Source: UBA1413 sp964650525
Lineage (GTDB): Bacteria; Bacteroidota; Bacteroidia; Bacteroidales; Prolixibacteraceae
Direction of reading: 5' to 3'
Length of the DNA: 64,000 nt
Assembly (NCBI GenBank): GCA_964650525.1
Contig: CAZYUA010000023.1
Location: forward strand, 5,399-69,398
Shown here piece after piece: positions 61,454 to 64,000 of the stretch (the first letter of the stretch is position 1; every line of letters starts with the position of its first letter). Position numbers and translations under genes: made by a program. Below the pieces are notes generated by a model that was given only the letters and a program-made list of their open reading frames with translations, was not told where the DNA came from and ran no database searches.

Positions 61454-62620
61454 ATGAGGAAGAGAATTATCACCCGAACAGTATGGGTTCTTTCCCTGGT
61501 CAGCATGTTTGCCGATGTGGCCAGCGAAATGCTCTACCCCGTGATTCCGGTCTACCTCCGGAACATCGGGTTTTCGGTTTTCCTCATCGGAGTGCTGGAA
61601 GGAATTGCGGAGGCGTCTGCCGGACTGAGCAAGGGATTCTTCGGCCACTGGTCGGACATTACCGGAAGAAGGATGCCTTTTGTGCGCCTGGGCTATTTCC
61701 TGTCAGCGCTGTCGAAGCCCATGATGGTCGTCCTGAAATTCCCCCTATGGATCTTTTTTGCCCGCACCACCGACAGGCTGGGCAAAGGGCTCCGTACGGC
61801 TCCCCGCGATGCCCTTTTGTCGGCAGAAGCAACCCCTGAAACCAAAGCCGGTGTCTTCAGCTTTCACCGGGGCTGGGATACCCTGGGCGCGGTTTTCGGA
61901 CCGGTTATTGCCCTGGTCTATTTATCAGTCTGCCCGGCGAAACTGACCACCCTGTTTTACCTCGCCTTTATCCCGGGGGTTATCGCCGTTCTGTTCACCT
62001 TCCTGGTACGGGAGCGGCCAACGATTACCCGCATGGGAAAAGGGTCAGCAGGATTTTTCTCATATTTCAGATACTGGAAAAAAGCCCCTGCGGAATACCG
62101 GAAACTGCTAATTCCCCTTCTCTTCTTTGCCTTAATGAACAGCTCCGACATGCTCCTGATCCTGAAAGTCAAAGAATCCACAGGCAGTGAAAACAACGCC
62201 ATCATGGCTTACGTCTTTTTTAACCTGGTCTATGCGCTGGCTGCCTTCCCGATGGGAAGGCTGGCAGACCGGTTCAATATGAAAAAAATTTTCCTCGCCG
62301 GGCTCCTGCTGTATTCAGTGACCTATGCCGGCATGGCTGTGACAGGTTCCATGAACGCTTTTTATCTGCTTTTTGGCTTGTATGGCATATACATGGCTGC
62401 TACCGAAGGCATCTCCAAAGCCTGGATCACCAACCTGGTAAAAAAAGAGGAGGCCGGAACCGCGATTGGCCTGTTTGTGTCGCTCCAGAGTGTTTCCCTG
62501 ATGTTGGCCAGCGCAATGGCCGGGCTGATCTGGAGCCTCTATGGCGCGACCCCGGCATTTCTGCTCACTTCCGCCTTCAGTTTCCTGGTTTTCCTGTATC
62601 TCCTGCTCTTCATTCGTTGA
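61454..62620 (+). CDS. MFS transporter
   Basis: A 388-residue, twelve-helix major facilitator protein. The N-terminal half has VSMFADVASEMLYPVIPVYLRNIGFSVFLIGVLEGIAEASAGLSKGFFGHWSDITGRRMPFVRLGY (the loop 2-3 signature near DxxGRR) and TDRLGKGLRTAPRDALLSAEATPE. The second half has GRLADRFNMKKIFLAGLLLYS, the equivalent loop. The substrate is not evident. Being at the end of a metal-efflux block it may export a metal complex or drug, which is only positional inference. Confidence 0.85.
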   Translation: MRKRIITRTVWVLSLVSMFADVASEMLYPVIPVYLRNIGFSVFLIGVLEGIAEASAGLSKGFFGHWSDITGRRMPFVRLGYFLSALSKPMMVVLKFPLWIFFARTTDRLGKGLRTAPRDALLSAEATPETKAGVFSFHRGWDTLGAVFGPVIALVYLSVCPAKLTTLFYLAFIPGVIAVLFTFLVRERPTITRMGKGSAGFFSYFRYWKKAPAEYRKLLIPLLFFALMNSSDMLLILKVKESTGSENNAIMAYVFFNLVYALAAFPMGRLADRFNMKKIFLAGLLLYSVTYAGMAVTGSMNAFYLLFGLYGIYMAATEGISKAWITNLVKKEEAGTAIGLFVSLQSVSLMLASAMAGLIWSLYGATPAFLLTSAFSFLVFLYLLLFIR

Positions 62621-63011
62621 ACTTCCCCGCCGCAAGCAACGGAGTATCCTGATGGATGTTTAATTTTTTTGCGGCGGAGTGCTACGGGGATTTCCCAATA
62701 GAGATTACATTTTCTACACCCCACTTTTTCTGCCACCAGCATCCCGGACCTTCCATTCTTCTATTTTTTTTAGGCTCTGTTCAGAGTCCGGGAATACGTT
62801 GCATTGCGGCGCGTCCTGCTCAGCAAAAACACCGGCATTAAGGAGTGCCTGGCCACATCGAAGAGGAGCAAAGGGTCGGTTCCGTAAGGAATTTCTTTCT
62901 GACAGAATCAGGTCATATTTCAGTTTTTGTACTTTTGTTCCTCCTGGCCGCGAGCTGATGCCCGGTTACTTTTTGCAATGAGGATGGATACGGTTGAAAA
63001 GCTGCCGACAA
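62621..63011. other. Region without intact genes
   Basis: About 390 bp between the MFS gene and the beta-lactamase fragment. Short frames exist, but none resembles a protein, and the missing N-terminal half of the beta-lactamase is not found here in any frame by eye. This looks like a deletion junction. Confidence 0.45.
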
Positions 63012-63326
63012 CCGGCCGGAGCCGGACATTCCTTCGACAACATCACGGTGTGGATCCAGGGGACAAAGATTCTTTTCGGAGGGTGCCTCGTCAAGTCGAT
63101 GGATTCCACCGAACCGGGAAATCTGTCGGATGCCGCGGTGCCTGAAAGCGACAGGACCGTCAAGAAGGTGATCCAACGCTGTTCGGAGGGCAAAACGGTC
63201 GTTCCCGGCCATGGTTATGTTGGATGGCCGCAATGGCTGACCCATTCTCTTCGGCTCGTCTACTATGAAAAAAGCAACGTATTACTGAGAAAATCAGCTG
63301 TGGATAACGGTAATTTAAGCGAATAA
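63012..63326 (+). pseudogene. Subclass B1 metallo-beta-lactamase, C-terminal fragment
   Basis: About 105 codons matching the second half of a B1 enzyme: GAGHSFDNITVWIQGTKILFGGCLVKSMDSTEPGNLSDAAVPE and EGKTVVPGHGYVGW. Three ligands of the zinc site are kept (His in AGHS, Cys in GGCLVKS, His in PGHG), but the N-terminal half with the HxHxD motif is absent. Therefore it is not a working beta-lactamase. The recognisable part starts near 63018. Confidence 0.75.
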
Positions 63327-63353
63327 TCTGAACTATATCTGACTTACGAAAAA

Positions 63354-64000
63354 ATGGAAAAGAGTCCGGTCATTATCAGAAATGCCTACACCCACAACCT
63401 GAAGCACATCTCGGTGGAGATCCCCAGGAACAAGGTGGTGGTGTTCACGGGAGTGTCGGGATCGGGGAAATCGTCGCTGGTCTTCAACACGCTATACACG
63501 GAGTCGCAGCGGCAGTTAATCGAGACTTTCTCCTCGTTTGCCAGGGCCAGGATGCCCAAGTTGTCGAAACCCCCTATGGACGAGATCCGGAACATCTCGA
63601 CCGCCATCGTGATCGACCAGAAGCGGATGGGGACGACCCTCCGGAGTACGGTGGGTACCGCCACCGAGTTGTATACCTATCTGAGGCTTCTCTTTTCGCG
63701 GTGCGGCGACCAGTGGATCGGCCCCTCCTTTTTCTTCGGCTTCAACCACCCGTCGGGCATGTGTCCCCATTGCAAGGGACTGGGTAAACAGATCAAGGTC
63801 GATGTCAGCATGCTTCTCGACCCGGAGAAGACCATCAGGGAAGGCGCCATCGACCATCCCGACCACAAGGTGGGCGGATGGAACTGGCGGGAGATGGTGG
63901 CGGCGGAGCTTTTTGATGTGGACAAGAAGATCAGGGATTTCACGGAAGAGGAGCTACACGACTTTTTGTATGCCCAGGCCATTCCGATCGAGAAGAAACA
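63354..64000 (+). CDS. UvrA paralogue (short class), 3' partial
   Basis: The first 215 codons of a UvrA-family ABC ATPase; it runs off the window. Walker A is GVSGSGKSSL (about residues 33-42), then FSSFARARMPKLSKPPMDEIRNISTAIVIDQKRMGTTLRSTVGTATELYTYLRLLFSRCG, the family core. Directly after comes FFFGFNHPSGMCPHCKGLGKQI, the zinc-finger region. The long UvrB-binding domain normally between these two blocks is missing, so it belongs to the shorter UvrA2-like class found in self-protection or stress contexts. The ATG at 63354 is the only sensible start. Confidence 0.88.
   Translation, partial: MEKSPVIIRNAYTHNLKHISVEIPRNKVVVFTGVSGSGKSSLVFNTLYTESQRQLIETFSSFARARMPKLSKPPMDEIRNISTAIVIDQKRMGTTLRSTVGTATELYTYLRLLFSRCGDQWIGPSFFFGFNHPSGMCPHCKGLGKQIKVDVSMLLDPEKTIREGAIDHPDHKVGGWNWREMVAAELFDVDKKIRDFTEEELHDFLYAQAIPIEKK

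Overview
The window comes from a Bacteroidota chromosome, most likely an anaerobic or microaerobic member of the Bacteroidales/Marinilabiliales type. The evidence is type IX secretion (T9SS) sorting domains, a PorP/SprF protein, the rpmB-rpmG-DUF4295-ftsY block, DUF3078 and GSCFA proteins, promoters of the Bacteroidota form (TTTG then TAnnTTTG), and an FprA-type flavo-diiron protein. A species cannot be named from the sequence alone.

Layout. 0-4.8 kb: the end of a giant T9SS type-B surface protein with 78-residue tandem repeats, then its PorP/SprF partner. 4.8-24 kb: housekeeping genes of high GC, namely a queuosine-precursor transporter, a Rnk/GreA-like factor, HD and CYTH proteins, a DUF3078 protein, a UbiA prenyltransferase, an ExbB-ExbD-TonB set, a ZIP transporter, araD, ftsY, DUF4295-rpmG-rpmB, a sodium:solute symporter, a glycosyltransferase, a TPR-AraC regulator and mltG. 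24-39 kb: fprA, an acyl-CoA synthetase with an XRE-cupin regulator, and a minus-strand glycogen/alpha-glucan cluster (glgP, GH57, GT4 synthase, debranching enzyme, GSCFA protein, glgB). 39.6-43.7 kb: an unusual amino-acid ABC transporter in which several substrate-binding lobes are fused to the permease and the ATPase carries a degenerate RsbW-like ATPase tail. 43.78 kb: tRNA-Lys(CTT).

Downstream of the tRNA the sequence becomes visibly more AT-rich and looks like an accessory island reaching about 63.3 kb. It opens with 1.3 kb of apparently non-coding DNA, a possible peptidoglycan-hydrolase effector with a small overlapping partner, decayed sequence, and a FISUMP protein. Next comes a metal and metalloid block, all on the plus strand: arsR, arsEFG, a permease, acr3, arsC, then hgcA-hgcB, a His/Cys-rich secreted protein, a CzcCBA/CusCBA-type RND efflux system, a frameshifted HipA remnant behind three evenly spaced HipB-like operators, an MFS exporter, a 5'-truncated subclass B1 metallo-beta-lactamase, and the start of a short UvrA paralogue.

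The central discovery is hgcAB, the gene pair needed for microbial mercury methylation. The corrinoid cap motif NVWCAAGK, five membrane segments, two 4Fe-4S motifs, Cys73 and the terminal Cys pair are all visible. The pair lies directly behind the arsenic resistance genes, and arsR is flanked by two matching candidate operators (TTTCG-N8-CGAAA). Arsenic-responsive control of hgcAB is therefore a testable inference.
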